Positions 22,703 to 34,287 of a DNA stretch of 64,000 nt are shown here, in pieces. Within the stretch, counting starts at the first letter, position 1; the number at the start of each line of letters is the position of its first letter. The notes below the pieces were generated by a model. The model worked only from the letters and a program-made list of their open reading frames with translations. It had not been told where the DNA came from and did not search any database. This DNA is from Tetragonia tetragonoides (taxonomy: Eukaryota > Streptophyta > Magnoliopsida > Caryophyllales > Aizoaceae), in the NCBI GenBank assembly GCA_038025085.1, contig CM076143.1, positions 50,352,501 to 50,416,500 on the forward strand, written 5' to 3'. A program made the translations under genes and the position numbers.

Positions 22703-24274
22703 TCAAAGCCCTTTGAGTTTTTCGCCCAGTCCTGTTAGTGATGTCCATTTCTCTAAAGCAATTGCTGAGGATACAAATGCGATCTTAGACGAATCCACGT
22801 CTTTCTTATCCACTACAAACGCAGAAGGAAATATAAGGTTACCTCCATATGAGAAACAAATATCATGAAGTGAGCTTAAACATACAGGCTTACAGCCCTA
22901 CCGGATGATATCAGCTTCGAGATTGAGGTGTTAAACAAATCGATCTCCTCCTTCTCTTCAGAACTTGAGCTTAGCTGTTACAAATGTACTTGGAAAACAT
23001 ACTCAGATTTACTGAAATGCTGCAATATTAGTTGATAAATAAAGCTGTAGAATATTATGAGCTAACCTTGGAGAAGGCTGAATTGGCCTTCTTAATCCAT
23101 TCAGTGTTTGTGCTCGTGCCAAGGACCGAGCTTGCAGTGCTCAGATCGTTGTTGTCAATAGCTTGGCCTACCTCGCTTAACTTGTACACCACATCTTGCA
23201 AATACCCTGTTATGATTTTGGATAACAGACAATTGTCAGAAAGAGCAAGCCGCATTCGATTATACTGTCAAGCTGCCTGTTATGCTGGTAAAAGGGAACA
23301 ACACTTCTGCAACCGTGTCTAACAGAGGCCTGATAACCGCGCAGATGTATCCACACTTTGTGTTAGGAGTTCATAGTGTAGGCTAAGGCTTTGTCAGAGA
23401 GATATCAAGGGGAAGAAATTCCCCCACCTAGAACTGTTCCTCATATGAGATGTGATAAAAACAGGCCAAACACTCAACTTTTGACATTAGTGAATTCAAC
23501 AGATGGAAGACCTTGTAGAACAAACCTCCAGGAGTTTGTGTTCTCCAAATCCAGTTAAACAATCAGTTTACATCTGTCCTAATTACCTACTCTGAAGAAG
23601 CATATAAAGTCTGTACCTTGCAATTGAAATCTAATCACAATTCACTTTAGTTCGAAGAAGCAATTTTGTAACAGATGAACAGCTGTGTACTATTTTCTCA
23701 TCCAGGGCATTAATTAGATTGTCTAAATTCAACATAGCCAGAACATTTCACACTCTAGTATATATAACTATATAAGTACTACTATATAATAGCAAATTGG
23801 TCAAGTTCAATTCTATCATATTGCAGGATTTTCATACAAAAAAATACTACTGTACTAGTAAGAAAGAGCAAGACCTGTCTCCTTTTTGGATGAGTTGATA
23901 ATTCCTTGTTTTTCAATCCTCTTCTTCCTATCCTGCTTCACCTTCTCCAAGAGCTCCAAATCGTCCTCGGCTTCCAACACGGCTGCTTCGGCCTGCGGCC
24001 CGCCTTTCCCAGCCAATGGGAGCAGAAAAGCAGATGACAGAAACATGGCAAAGCTCCTTTTGCTCAGACTTAGAGGTGCTGGTGAGTCCCTTTCTGTTGC
24101 CTTGCAGCATATTGGTACTAATGATTGTTGTGTCATGACATTATACTTTTGATGGCAAAATGATAAGGATGATGATGATGATACTGATGTTGTTGTTAAT
24201 GAAGATGGTGATAAGGAATTGGAGGATGAGAGAGAAACAAATGTGTTAGCAGTAGAGAGGAAGGCTACTGCCAT
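22703..24274 (-). CDS. MPH2: Thylakoid lumen protein, MPH2 / TL16.5-like
   Basis: Four exons on the minus strand (24274-23875, 23206-23067, 22974-22902, 22812-22703) splice in phase at GT-AG sites to 240 residues. Residues 1-60 are a Ser/Thr-rich chloroplast transit peptide. A lumen-targeting segment follows at 71-97 (LSKRSFAMFLSSAFLLPLAG, then AEA before the probable cut). The mature part begins EAEDDLELLEKVKQDRKKR and continues TGYLQDVVYKLSEVGQAI, GTSTNTEWIKKANSAFSK, EEKEEIDLFNTSISKLISS and KIAFVSSAIALEKWTSLTG. This matches the Arabidopsis 16.5 kDa lumenal protein (At4g02530), which supports photosystem II under high or fluctuating light. It is slightly longer than the Arabidopsis protein, mostly in the targeting region. 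A Lys-Arg precedes the hydrophobic stretch instead of the twin-Arg, so Tat versus Sec import is unclear. Confidence 0.92.
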
Positions 24275-25167
24275 TCTTCCTTTCTCTTTTCCTTCTTTCT
24301 GTGGTGGAATTCTTCCACCTCTTTTTTTTTTTTTTTTTTTTTGGGGGGGGGGGGGGGGTATTTTTTGGTGGGAAAAAATTGGTGAAAGGAATGGGAGCTT
24401 GGGATTTTTAAATGGATAAGATTCTGCTGGATTTCTGTGATCTAATAATATAGGGGCCATTTCTTCAAAGTTGTAAGGCTATTATTGTCCTGTGAAAGTT
24501 ACCATTATTTGCTCTCAACTGCTGAGTCAAACAATCCAGTGTGTGTGACTCAGTGACTGTAGACAATTAAAACAGACACCATGATGTAAGGTTGGAACTT
24601 GCTTGACCCAAACCTAATCTGTTTATTATATAAGTTGAAAACTCTAATCTTAACTTAATCCATTTAATAAATGGATTAGCAGTTCGATGCGTTAAATTCG
24701 ATCCATTTAACTAATTTATTATGTCAAAGTATGTAAATGAGTTGGACAAAAGGGTAAAAGTTTATAAATAATGGGAAATATCTTTCAAATGATCATTATA
24801 TATCAATGAAATAAAATATTGGGTAAAGAAATATTTTTCTATCATAATCTATATTTATGTCATAAAATGTATTGAATTTTAATTTTTTTTTTTTGTCAAA
24901 GTATGTAAATGGGTTAGCCAGGTTATTTTTCAAGTTGAGAATTCCAATCCTTACATAACCCGTTTAGTATTGGGTTAATTAGTCGTGTCTGACTCATTTA
25001 AAATTAAACGGATTTAAAATCTCAACTCAAACCTGTTTATTTTGGGTTAGGTTTGTGTGCGGTTGTTGTGTACTTGTTTCGAGTCAATTTCGGCCAACTC
25101 TAGATGGGGCATGGCAAACCCATTAATAATAAGAACCATACATGCAGTAATGAAATAGGGAGACTAA
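24275..25167. other. MPH2 upstream region and AT-rich spacer
   Basis: The first ~150 bp are probably the MPH2 5' UTR (minus strand). Beyond 24590 lies AT-rich DNA with worn ACCC/GGGT-rich repeat text (for example CCCGTTTAGTATTGGGTTA), similar in style to 46270-46480. No gene is seen. Confidence 0.5.
24322..24358. repeat. Long T-run followed by G-run in the MPH2 leader
   Basis: About 21 T then about 16 G on the plus strand, about 50 bp upstream of the MPH2 start codon. If transcribed, the mRNA leader would carry a C-run followed by an A-run, while the template strand carries the G-run. Length is likely unstable and may be an assembly artefact. Confidence 0.85.
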
Positions 25168-25359
25168 GGCCCTGTTCTTTTCAACGGAATAGTGCGGGAC
25201 GCTGAGGAACGGAATGGAACGGAACGACGTGGATAATATAACAAAATGTGAGACAAAATGAAGTACAGAATGCAAAACAGAACGGCACGAAATGAAATGG
25301 ATTGGAACAGAACGAAACAGAACGAAATGTAGTATAGGAAACGACGAAATGAACATGGC
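25168..25359. mobile_element. MITE, GGCCCTGTTC family, TAA target duplication
   Basis: The ends GGCCCTGTTCTTTTC and GAACATGGC are flanked by TAA (25165-25167 and about 25360-25362). The interior is rich in CGGAA/ACGGAA pentamers and carries TGTGAGACAAAATGAAGTAC, the inverse of the 2117 copy. Non-coding; the apparent Phe/His/Ser-rich frames are repeat translation. Confidence 0.8.
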
Positions 25360-25875
25360 TAAAGAAAGAGTTAGGAGGAATTGAGTTATGTTGATAGAGA
25401 TAATTGATCAATCAAGTGACAAGTAAAAAGAACCTTATCATGATAAGCTTCATCGTGAAATCAAAAGCTTAATGGAGATCGAACACAAACATAAGTTGTA
25501 GTGGTAAAAGCTAAGTACATGTAAAGACTAATAGATTATTCCCATACGTGTGCTACAACTAGTGGCATAAGAAAAGTCTTGCCAGTTAAGATCTGAGACC
25601 ACATTTTAACGTGTTAAGGCCCTAGTTTCTAGCATAATTTCACTCGAATTAAAGTTTTTCTCTTTTTTTTTTTCTATTTTTTTTACTCAAAGATAGGGTA
25701 CAACTGAATGACGACCAAGGCATCCTCGAGGCCCACCACTATGTCATGTTCGGACTTTAATGTTCAATAGCGGACATATCAGACTAGTTGAACAACCCGC
25801 GTAAGCACTGACCTCATCAACGTAACACCAATAAGGGGCAAATAATATAGTTCCTAGAAGTCAGGAGACACAAAG
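25360..25875. other. Intergenic DNA
   Basis: No gene is seen. A T-run and GACGACCAAGGCATCCTCGA followed by GGCCCACCACTATG (about 25710) look like a piece of a dispersed repeat, not further classified. Confidence 0.4.
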
Positions 25876-26029
25876 GGTGCGTTTGTTAGAGTTGAACTTA
25901 CCAGAACTGAACTGAACTGAACTGAACTGATCTGAACTGAACTGAACTTAACCGAGCACCACTAAACTGTACTGAACTGAATCAAACACCACTGAACTGA
26001 ACTGAACACCACTTAATTGAACTGGAACA

Positions 26030-26092
<63 letters not shown>

Positions 26093-26234
26093 GAGTTTTT
26101 GTTTGGAAATACTATTACTATAACACTTGACTCCTTCTAGTTTGTTTGCAAACCATACAATTTTTTTTGCAAACAAACTAGAACGAGTCAAGTGTTATAG
26201 TAACAGTATTTCCAAACAAAAACTCATAAAATTA

Positions 26235-26294
<60 letters not shown>

Positions 26295-26302
26295 TGATAA
26301 TC

Positions 26303-26369
<67 letters not shown>

Positions 26370-26505
26370 TTAATACCACTGAACTGAATTGAACACCACT
26401 GAACTGAATTGAGCAATACTAAACCGAGCCATACTTATGTGTGACCACCCCTGAACTGAACTGAACTGAACTGACCGGACCGGAGAAGCTCTAAAGAACG
26501 CACCA
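25876..26505. mobile_element. GGGTGCGTTT MITE enlarged by ATT tracts and a foldback
   Basis: It opens GGGTGCGTTTGTTAGAGTT with CTGAACTGAACTG arms and closes AGAAGCTCTAAAGAACGCACC. Between the arms are an (ATT)n tract, a 137 bp hairpin and two (AAT)n tracts, so the whole ~630 bp can fold back on itself. Non-coding. Confidence 0.75.
26031..26369. repeat. ATT and AAT tracts flanking a 137 bp palindrome
   Basis: (ATT)n at 26031-26092, then a hairpin with arms ATGAGTTTTTGTTTGGAAAT and its inverse (26091-26227), then (AAT)n at about 26235-26294 and 26304-26369 separated by TTGATAATCG. The arms are nearly perfect over about 60 bp with a short AT-rich loop. Confidence 0.93.
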
Positions 26506-27374
26506 GAGGCATATTGGGAATAAGGATTCGAACGCATAACCTTGCCTTACCAAATCACTTGGAAGTAAGCTTGGAACTATTAGACCATCACCTTGTTAGT
26601 ATTTATTTATTTTATTTGTAAGTGTACTAAAAAAAGGGAGATCGACAGATCGTCATCTTGCTGGTGTTAGAAACAAGCTTTTAAACATACAAACAGCGTT
26701 GATAGCACTAAGATGAAAATGATGTATGGATGACTCTTAAAAAGTTCAAAGGTGCACACACATATATATGTATACTGTTTACAAACTACTTTTAGGATAA
26801 ATCAAAAGCATTTAGCTTTAGAATCTTTGACATCTTCCACTTTACATGCAAGATCAAGACATGAATTACTCATATTTGATCACTTTATTTACTAATCTGT
26901 CTTCCAATTTCTTAAGGTGCAAATGATCGATCACTTTAGTAATCACTTCTACTTCTAGACAAAGAAAACTCTCTACACAACACCGTACCAATGTGTTTTC
27001 ACATTAACCATTATGTACTACACAAAAAGGAGGGTACCACTTTTCTAATTCCCTGCCTAAGATTGTTGTGGCAGCTTTTCAAAGAAAAGTTGCGTAATGG
27101 CGCAAATATTAGACCATCCACTTAAGTACACTAACTAGAGTTGTAAAATTAAGTGCGATTCATTTTGTAAACCCACTACACTTAATTTAAGGCTCACACC
27201 TAATTTTATAAGATTGGTATACCTAATTATGTACACATAGGAGTACACATAACTATTTGGTGTACTGGCGGCGTTTACAGCAAGGCACTAATCGTAAATT
27301 TCAGTTTCTTTAATCCAAACAGTTAGCAAATGGTTAGTTTAACTTAAGGGATACAAATATGGTCAGTAAACTTT
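26506..27374. other. Intergenic DNA with a possible SINE scrap
   Basis: At 26510-26620 the minus strand shows a B-box-like GTTCGAAT with ACTATTAGACCATCACCTTG in the plus strand, as in tRNA-derived SINE heads. The rest is AT-rich with no gene. Confidence 0.35.
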
Positions 27375-27776
27375 GGGTGTGTTCATTTTTACTGGTTCCC
27401 ATTTTTTACTGACTCTCACTGATTGGGCAAGATTCTGTCACTGATTCTCGCTGATTGGGTAATGCCTTGCCACAGATTTTCAATGAATGATTGAGTAATA
27501 TCCTGCCACTGATTTTCATTGATTCGGTAAGGTCCTGCCATTCCCACTGATTATCCAGTAAGGTATTGACACTAATTCTGTGGGTAGGGATGTGTTCTTA
27601 TCTACTAGAGTAATTCGTAAGGTCTTGTGACTGATTTCCACTAAGAAAGGAAGATCATGTCATTGATTCTCACTTATTGGATAAAATCCCGCCTAATTCT
27701 CATTGATTGAGTAATGTCTTACTACTGATTTTCCACTAATTGTGTAAATTCCAATAATTATAAAAGAACACATCCT
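27375..27776. mobile_element. MITE with internal ~40 bp repeats
   Basis: It starts GGGTGTGTTCATTTTT and ends AAAAGAACACATCC, followed by TTA. The interior is a run of CACTGATTnTCA-NTGATTGGGTAA units of about 40 bp. The same layout is seen at 60842-61175 and, worn, at 2928-3232. Confidence 0.8.
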
Positions 27777-27779
27777 TAG

Positions 27780-28076
27780 GGCATGTTTGGATTAGGGGTA
27801 ATGATTAAGGGGGTAATGGAGTAAATTAAAGGGTAAAATAGGAAGGTGGATGTGCTAGTGGGGTAGTGATTAAGGGGGTAATGGAGAAAATGAAAGGAGA
27901 AACAGGGGTAATGCATTACTCTAGGGGGAGGATGGGTAACTTTTACCTCCCAAATGGGGGAAATGATTACCTTGCTTTTCACAAAATCTAACACCCACCA
28001 TCTCCCACACCCTCTATTTTAGCCTATAATTCTATCTATTAACGCCTTAATCATTACCCCCATTTTAAATATGCCC
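27780..28076. mobile_element. MITE, GGGCATGTTTGG family, TTA target duplication
   Basis: GGGCATGTTTGGATTAGGGG on the left is mirrored by CCCCCATTTTAAATATGCCC on the right, with TTA at 27777-27779 and 28077-28079. The interior repeats GATTAAGGGGGTAATGGAG. It abuts the previous MITE, separated only by one TTA. Confidence 0.8.
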
Positions 28077-28079
28077 TTA

Positions 28080-28895
28080 GTGGTAAATATTTCGTTTTTG
28101 GGTAATTGGCAACACAAATAAACATCCATTTTGTTCTAGCAAAGTTTGGGGACAAGTGCTACAAAGATGGCTAAAACACAAGAGAGAAACACTGAATGAG
28201 TGAAGCAGCATCAAGATTCAAGCAGGTGACAAAAGTAATGGTTACGAAAATATAAAATATGGAGCATATATTCTTGTTCTCTAGAAAAGTCAGTGGACCT
28301 GAAGTTGACTGGAACCTGGCTGACAAACAACACGGTAGTCTAGTCGGCGACATAGCAGCCCATAATGCATGCACCACCCCACGCGCATTCCAGCTTAGGT
28401 GTGCTTACGCTTTTTTTTTTTTTTCCTTTTTAAGCTTTTGTTGTTCGATTCCCAACTCAAAATTAATTGACAATAGGCTGGTGAATACTAGCTTCTACTC
28501 CGTACGCATGTTCAAGACCGTTAATTTTTCCAATGTGAGATAATCCACTACATATTCTCCATAAATGAGGTATTTAATTCGAGAATGTGATAACTTGTTT
28601 AAAATGATAGTAACGTTTTATAAAAAGTTCAAGAGATAAGTAATATATCAAATTCTCCTCAACCCGTGGTTGTCCTTCCCACTTTTTATTGAAATAAATT
28701 AATATGCACAGAAATAGAATCAGCATATGTTAATTAATTAAGTCAATAAAGCTCTAAAATGTTGTCTGTTTTTTTTAAGGTAACAAAACTTGCATCTTTG
28801 ATAAAAACAAAACTTTGCTATGAAAAAAAAAAAACAAAAAACTTAAACCCAAGTTAATGCTGAGTGATAGTTATGGGGGGTGCGTCACTATGTTA
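28080..28895. other. Intergenic DNA
   Basis: No supported gene. A short open frame at 28259-28543 crosses a T-run and lacks family resemblance. Confidence 0.5.
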
Positions 28896-29127
28896 GGGTG
28901 CATTCTTTAGAGCTTATACAGTCAGTTTAGTTCAAATGTTAATTCAATGATTTCCAATTTAATTAAGTTCAGTTCAGTGGTGTTGAGTTAAGAAACATAC
29001 TCTTTGTCTCACATGTCAAGTTGTGTCAAATTCAATTTAGTAGTGTCTAATTCAATTAAGTGGTGTTGAATTCAATTCTATTCGGTTCGATTCAATTCTG
29101 ATAAGTTTACCTTTGAAAAACGCACCG
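28896..29127. mobile_element. MITE, GGGTGCGTTT family, TTA target duplication
   Basis: The worn ends GGGTGCATTCTTTAGAGCTT and AAAAACGCACCG are flanked by TTA (28893-28895, 29128-29130). The interior is TTCAGTTCAGTGGTGTTGA-type sequence, opposite in strand to the 2465 copy. 232 bp, non-coding. Confidence 0.75.
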
Positions 29128-29544
29128 TTATACACCACAAGCTCGGAATATTGATTTGGATACCTAATTTCTATGAACATATATACCTCGCCTTCACCAA
29201 AAAGATATATTAAAAGAGAAAGAACAACTAAAGAGAAAGAACAACTAAAGAAAATACGTACGCGTTAGCCCTAAGTGCGTGAGACGTCACTCTCACTTTC
29301 TCAAGTTTTTTCCCCAATAAAACCGTCCCCTTATATAGAAACAAAACTCCAAAAATGAGAATTTTATTGGCTTACTTAATTTCTTAAATGTCTTAATTTC
29401 TTAAATGTCATAATTTCTTTTTCCACTAAATAACACAAGAAAAAAAGAAAAGGAAACCACAAAGAAAAGAAACTTAAAAAAGAGCAGCCAATGACAGTAA
29501 GAGGAGTGTGAAGCAAAAAACAATACCAAAACATTTTCATTCCC
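29128..29544. other. Upstream region of the glucanase gene
   Basis: AT-rich DNA with a short direct repeat AAAGAGAAAGAACAACTAAA (about 29211 and 29231) and a G/ACGT core (ACGTACGCGTTAG, near 29255). No gene. Confidence 0.45.
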
Positions 29545-29978
29545 TTATAAAAACCCACCACACTTTCAGCCACTCTCCCTCTCTCTCTCTCTTCTTTTGA
29601 TTCTTCAATATTCAAAACCACCGGAGAATCAGTGTTTTTCCCTTTTGGGTACAGAAACTCTGTTAAAGCACTTAAAGGGTACCCAAAAAAAAAAAAATTT
29701 ACTCCATAACTTGGAGAGTTGAAGCTTTTATTGGATTAATCTATTTTATTAAAGAGAAATTGAAAGTTAAGAGGTTTCAGTTTCATGGGTATCTTTTAAA
29801 TTATTCTTTTATGGGATCTTTAAGTTCAAGTTGAGTGATTTTCTTCTGTAAAGGGGGTTTCTTCTATGGCATGCTTGAGAAAAACTGCAAATAATTTCTG
29901 GGTATTAGAAATTAAGGGTGCAGAATCTCTTTCAGTTGAGGATTGTACAGCTCAAAGTTGTGGGTTTTTGGAGTTCAG
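29545..29978 (+). promoter_or_regulatory. TATA box and leader of the GH17 gene, with an overlapping uORF
   Basis: TTATAAAAAC at 29545-29554 sits about 35 bp before a CT-rich start region (29575-29595). The leader is long and contains several upstream ATGs. One opens a 38-codon frame at 29866 whose TGA (29980-29982) overlaps the tandem start codons of the main frame (ATGATG from 29979). A leader intron could remove this uORF; none is obvious. Confidence 0.55.
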
Positions 29979-32900
29979 ATGATGGTGTGCAAAGTTATGA
30001 TATTCCACAGATTGGTTTCCCTCCTGTTCTTGATCTTCTTCTCCCAAATTGGTATGGCTTTCTTTTCTCAATATTTGCTTTTGTTGTATTATTGATTGAG
30101 TTGAGTGTAAATAATTAATTTCGAATTATTGTGATTATATCTGTAAATTATTGGTTTGAGGGGTGAGGGAAGGGCCTGCTAATTTTTGAATTTGGTGGGG
30201 GTGGATTAGTCTTGAATCAGCTACCATGATTGCTTTTTAGTCAATTTTGTTTGATTGAAGTTGTTGTAATATGCTAGAGGCTGGTGGTTGTCTCTAGCTA
30301 CTGATTTGAAAGGGGAATAATTCTTCAAGTGGGGGGCCATAGTTGTAAATTCTATTGTATAGTGTTTTCTCTCAAGTTCAATGATTGATTCTGAATTCTG
30401 ATGCATGTAGTATGTAAATTATGCTCATGGATGGGTGATACCATAATTTCAATAATTTTCCTACATGATCATTATGGAGGTTTATCTTGATGTTCTTACT
30501 TCTTGTTTGCAACTGAGTGACTGTTTCTAGCTTTGATGAACATGTTTGCATTAACCAGGAGCAATTTTGGTTCCTTCTCTTCATGTTCTAGGGTCTTTGC
30601 TTCATTATGATGTACCTTTCATACATACCTAAGAACCTAGCTAACTGGGTACATTTTTTTTTTTTTTGGGTCAACTAACTGGGTACATAGTGTTCTTTCT
30701 GGTATTTCTTTTTCATTGCGTTTGCTTGGGAAATATTGTAGTGGCGTATTGTTTGAAACTATTGATGTATCTTTAGAGGGATGCTGTTGCCTATGTGCAC
30801 TCTAACCTGTAATTACGAATCGCACTTTCATAAATAAAAGAAAAGAAACAGGAAAACAAAAACAACTTACTCCAAGTCCATGAGTCATATTCTAAGGTAG
30901 AGAGTGCAATTTGCACTCTCAAAGAGAGTGTGCTCAGCATTTCTTGTATGTTTAATATGTTGATTTCTGTCATTGCTGAGGTTAGGAGCATTTGGTCAAA
31001 AAGGTCTGCTACATATATTATCTTCTACTATCATTTAGATATCTTAGGCTACCAGTCTTCTCTCTTCTGTTTTGAGGGACCCGTGATCTGTTTTTGACTT
31101 AGCTACTTCTGTTCTTCCTCCAGCGCCGTTGACAGGTTATGCTTTCACTGGAACTTATGGGATAAATTATGGTAGACTTGCCGATAATATCCCTTCGCCT
31201 GATAAAGTTGTTCAGCTTATGAGAGCAGCTAAGATACGGAATGTTAGAATATTTGATTTCGATCATAGTGTGCTCCAGGCCTTTAGTGGGACCGGGCTTG
31301 AGTTAGTTGTTGGACTTCCTAATGGGTACCTCAAAGATATGAGTGCCAATGCAGACCATGCAACGGATTGGGTCAAAGACAATATACAAAGCTTTTACCC
31401 TCAGACTCGCATTGTTGGCATTGCTGTTGGAAATGAAGTATTAGGAGTCGACGATCAGGACCTCTGGCAAAGTTTATTGGGCGCTGTGAAAAATATTTAT
31501 AATGCTACGAAAAGCCTCCACCTTGAGGATAAAATACAAATAACCACATCCCATCATTTTGGTGTTTTTGCTAATTCTTACCCCCCATCCAATTGTACTT
31601 TTAGAGATAATATGAAGCAACAATACATGAAGCCGCTTTTGAAGTTCTTTCAACAGATTGGATCTCCTTTTTGTTTAAATGCTTATCCTTTTCTGACCTA
31701 CATGAGTGATCCGGACCACATTGACATAAACTATGCTCTTTTTAAGAAGAACAAAGGCATTGTTGACTCCCAAACAAAGCTTCATTATGACAATCTGCTT
31801 GATGCTCAGATTGATGCAGCTTATGCTGCTCTGGAAGATGCAGGTTTTGAAAAGATGGAGGTGATAATTACTGAGACTGGTTGGGCATCTCGTGGAGATC
31901 CAAGTGAAGAAGTAGCTACTTTAGAAAATGCAAGGACCTACAATTTCAATCTGCGTAAAAGGCTAGCTTTGAGGAAAGGCACTCCTCTAAGGCCAAAAAT
32001 TATGCTTAGAGCTTATGTGTTTGCGATGTTTAACGAGGATTCCAAACCGGGGCCAACTTCTGAGAGGAATTTTGGGCTTTGGAAACCCGATGGCAGCATT
32101 TCATATGACGTTGGATTTCCTGCATTGGCGTCATCAGCTGCACCTTCAGCACGTTTGTCAACAAAGGTATTTTAACTCTTTCTCACAGCTGATCTGATAC
32201 ATTTGCAGGCTTAATTTTTCTGCCATCTCTTTTTTTCTTCTTAGTCAGATGTTTTAGGCCTGTTGAATAACAAGTAATTCTCTCACTAGATATGGGACTC
32301 CATGAATGAAAGACATGTAAATAGTTTTCCTTTTCTGCTTGGGTTAGTGTAACACTACTATTTCATCCTTAGTCCGTGATACATACCTAGAAGTTTAGGA
32401 ATGGTCTTATATTCCTTGCCTCTAAGGACGAGTATTTTCTTGCCACTAGCTTTGCTGATATGTAAGTTAACATAGAATTGATTGGATTCGCCCTGTATTC
32501 GGTTTGACTTCCTCTTGTTTGGTGAACACTGAACAATAACAGTCTCTCCTTGAAGGAGTTAAATGAATTGCAGAAGGATGCCTAATCAGGGGTTCTAGAT
32601 AGACTTGGTATTACTAAGAAAGATACATAGCTGAAAGTTTGGATGAAGGTGATCATTTTCACCCTGTAGCATGTCTATTTCTCTAATGACTAATGAGTGT
32701 GAGTAGGTTGGACTTAGCGACTCTGTTGAACTGGCTATAAACTTATAACTTGTGAGTCGTGAGTGTGAAGCTGGAATATTGCTCCTGAAGCTGAATCCAT
32801 TGTAAGCATATAGGAAACTGGAAAAAAAAAAAAAAAAAATAAAACCCTGAGGGGGTAAGACCTCTGAGAAGTATTCCAGAGTCCCAGGTTCGAGTCCCCT

Positions 32901-34287
32901 CAGGGCCATTGGAGGTCTTCTTGGTCGTTAACTTCAAGGCCCATGGGATTAGTCAAGCAAAGCTTGGACACCCATGTTATCTAAAAATTAAAAAGAAAAA
33001 AAAGGAAACTGGAAAAAAGACAATGGAGGTACAGTTACTGGGAATCCTTAATTCTCCCAACTGTGGTTCATTTCTTAGATGTCAACTGCATCCTGGGATC
33101 CCTATGGCTAGACTGTCAGGGTAACTATATTTTGCCTATGTTTTAACGTGGAGAAGCGGTGTTCGTCTCTGGCATTTTGTGGCTCTTGATGTCCCTTGTT
33201 TAGTATTTCAATTCTGTCCCCACTGTGATAAAAAACAGTGAGGACTTTGCAACAACATGTGACAAAAGACCTCCGCAAATTTAAGCTCTTTTGGTGCAAG
33301 GTCCAGTTGGGCTCCATATTCTAACAGGAACATTGTGTTCTTATGCCCATATTGAAAAATAGTCTTCATCAAGTCTCCATGTCATAAAATATAACAATCC
33401 ATAGTTTGAACTTTGAAATTGAGTACCTAGTTACTCCTATCTAAGTACAAGCAGTATATAACTACATATTTTGTGAAACCTTGAGCACTTAGTCCTTGGG
33501 TAGTTGATATCACTCAATTATGAAGAGCTCTTGGTAGGTTTATTTCCTAACTTTATTTCAAGCTCAAATCCCTTTTCTGTGCTGTGGACCGTGGTTGACT
33601 AGATTGGATATATTATTCTTTCCCTTAGGTGTACCATGTATAGTACTCTGTGAGAAGTGTTTTACTGTACAATGGTGCAAAGGAACTGTTGGTTAGTGTA
33701 GCAGCTAGCTTGTGAACATTGTCGGTTAATTTTTACCGTATGATTAACTTTAAATTTGTATTTAAAATTTCAATGGTTCTCTTTGAATAATTTCGCTAAA
33801 GATTCATAACTCAGGTATTAGTTCAGTTTACTGAAGACAGTGCATATTTTTGTTTACATTTTTATCAGGATATTTTAGTAAATATTATTTAATCCAACTT
33901 TTGTAGAAGCACTTCTTACGACAAATCTACTCATCATTTTCATGCTATAAGTCAATATTCCTTTTTATACTAAACGTCAATGATCAAAGTTGGCAAGCTG
34001 TTGAACGTACAAATGACACAGTGAGTCAGTGACTTATATTTTGAAACGGAGAGAGTAGTAAGGAATATCTAAACGTATGCAAGTTGAACTCATATCATGA
34101 GACTAATTGCTGCAACATATCTTGGTCTAAACATAAGCCTTTGACCCATCCAGTGTAGTTTATGATACTGATTTGTGATATTTATCCCATTGACATGCAG
34201 GATTATTTTTTAACTCGAGGTTGGTCTACATCCTACTATCTGGTATTCACAGTCTCCACAATGATATTCCTGCTGTTAAGATCATGA
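29979..34287 (+). CDS. Glucan endo-1,3-beta-glucosidase (GH17), probably GPI-anchored
   Basis: Three exons (29979-30051, 31124-32166, 34201-34287) join in phase to give 400 residues. Residues 1-30 form a signal peptide (RLVSLLFLIFFSQI). The GH17 barrel starts FTGTYGINYGRLADNIPSP and contains the acid/base Glu129 (VGIAVGNEVLG) and the nucleophile Glu275 (ITETGWASRGD), followed by NFGLWKPDGS. The last exon adds DYFLTRGWSTSYYLV and a hydrophobic end, the pattern of a GPI-attachment signal. No X8/CBM43 module is present. The family hydrolyses beta-1,3-glucan (callose) at the cell surface or plasmodesmata; the layout resembles Arabidopsis BG14-type members. The start is one of two adjacent in-frame ATGs (29979 or 29982). 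Intron 2 carries a SINE. The last exon rests on splice phase and its hydrophobic product, so it is less certain than the rest. Confidence 0.9.
32828..33002 (+). mobile_element. SINE in GH17 intron 2, with target-site duplication
   Basis: AGGAAACTGGAAAAAA occurs at 32812-32827 and again at 33003-33018. Between them lies about 175 bp with a pol III B box (GGTTCGAGTCC, 32887-32897), an A-box-like GGTAAGACCTCTGAG about 35 bp upstream, and an A-rich tail (about 32983-33002). CCCTGAGGGG and CCCCTCAGGG flank the box region and could pair like an acceptor stem. The direct flanking repeat shows retroposition. Confidence 0.8.

Noticed and set aside
25982..26416. Ile- and Leu-run reading frames
   Set aside because: They arise from ATT/AAT tracts inside a MITE.
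32846..32906. Possible functional tRNA gene
   Set aside because: Only about 61 nt between the outer pairing blocks, no credible anticodon arm, and target duplications show it is a SINE head.
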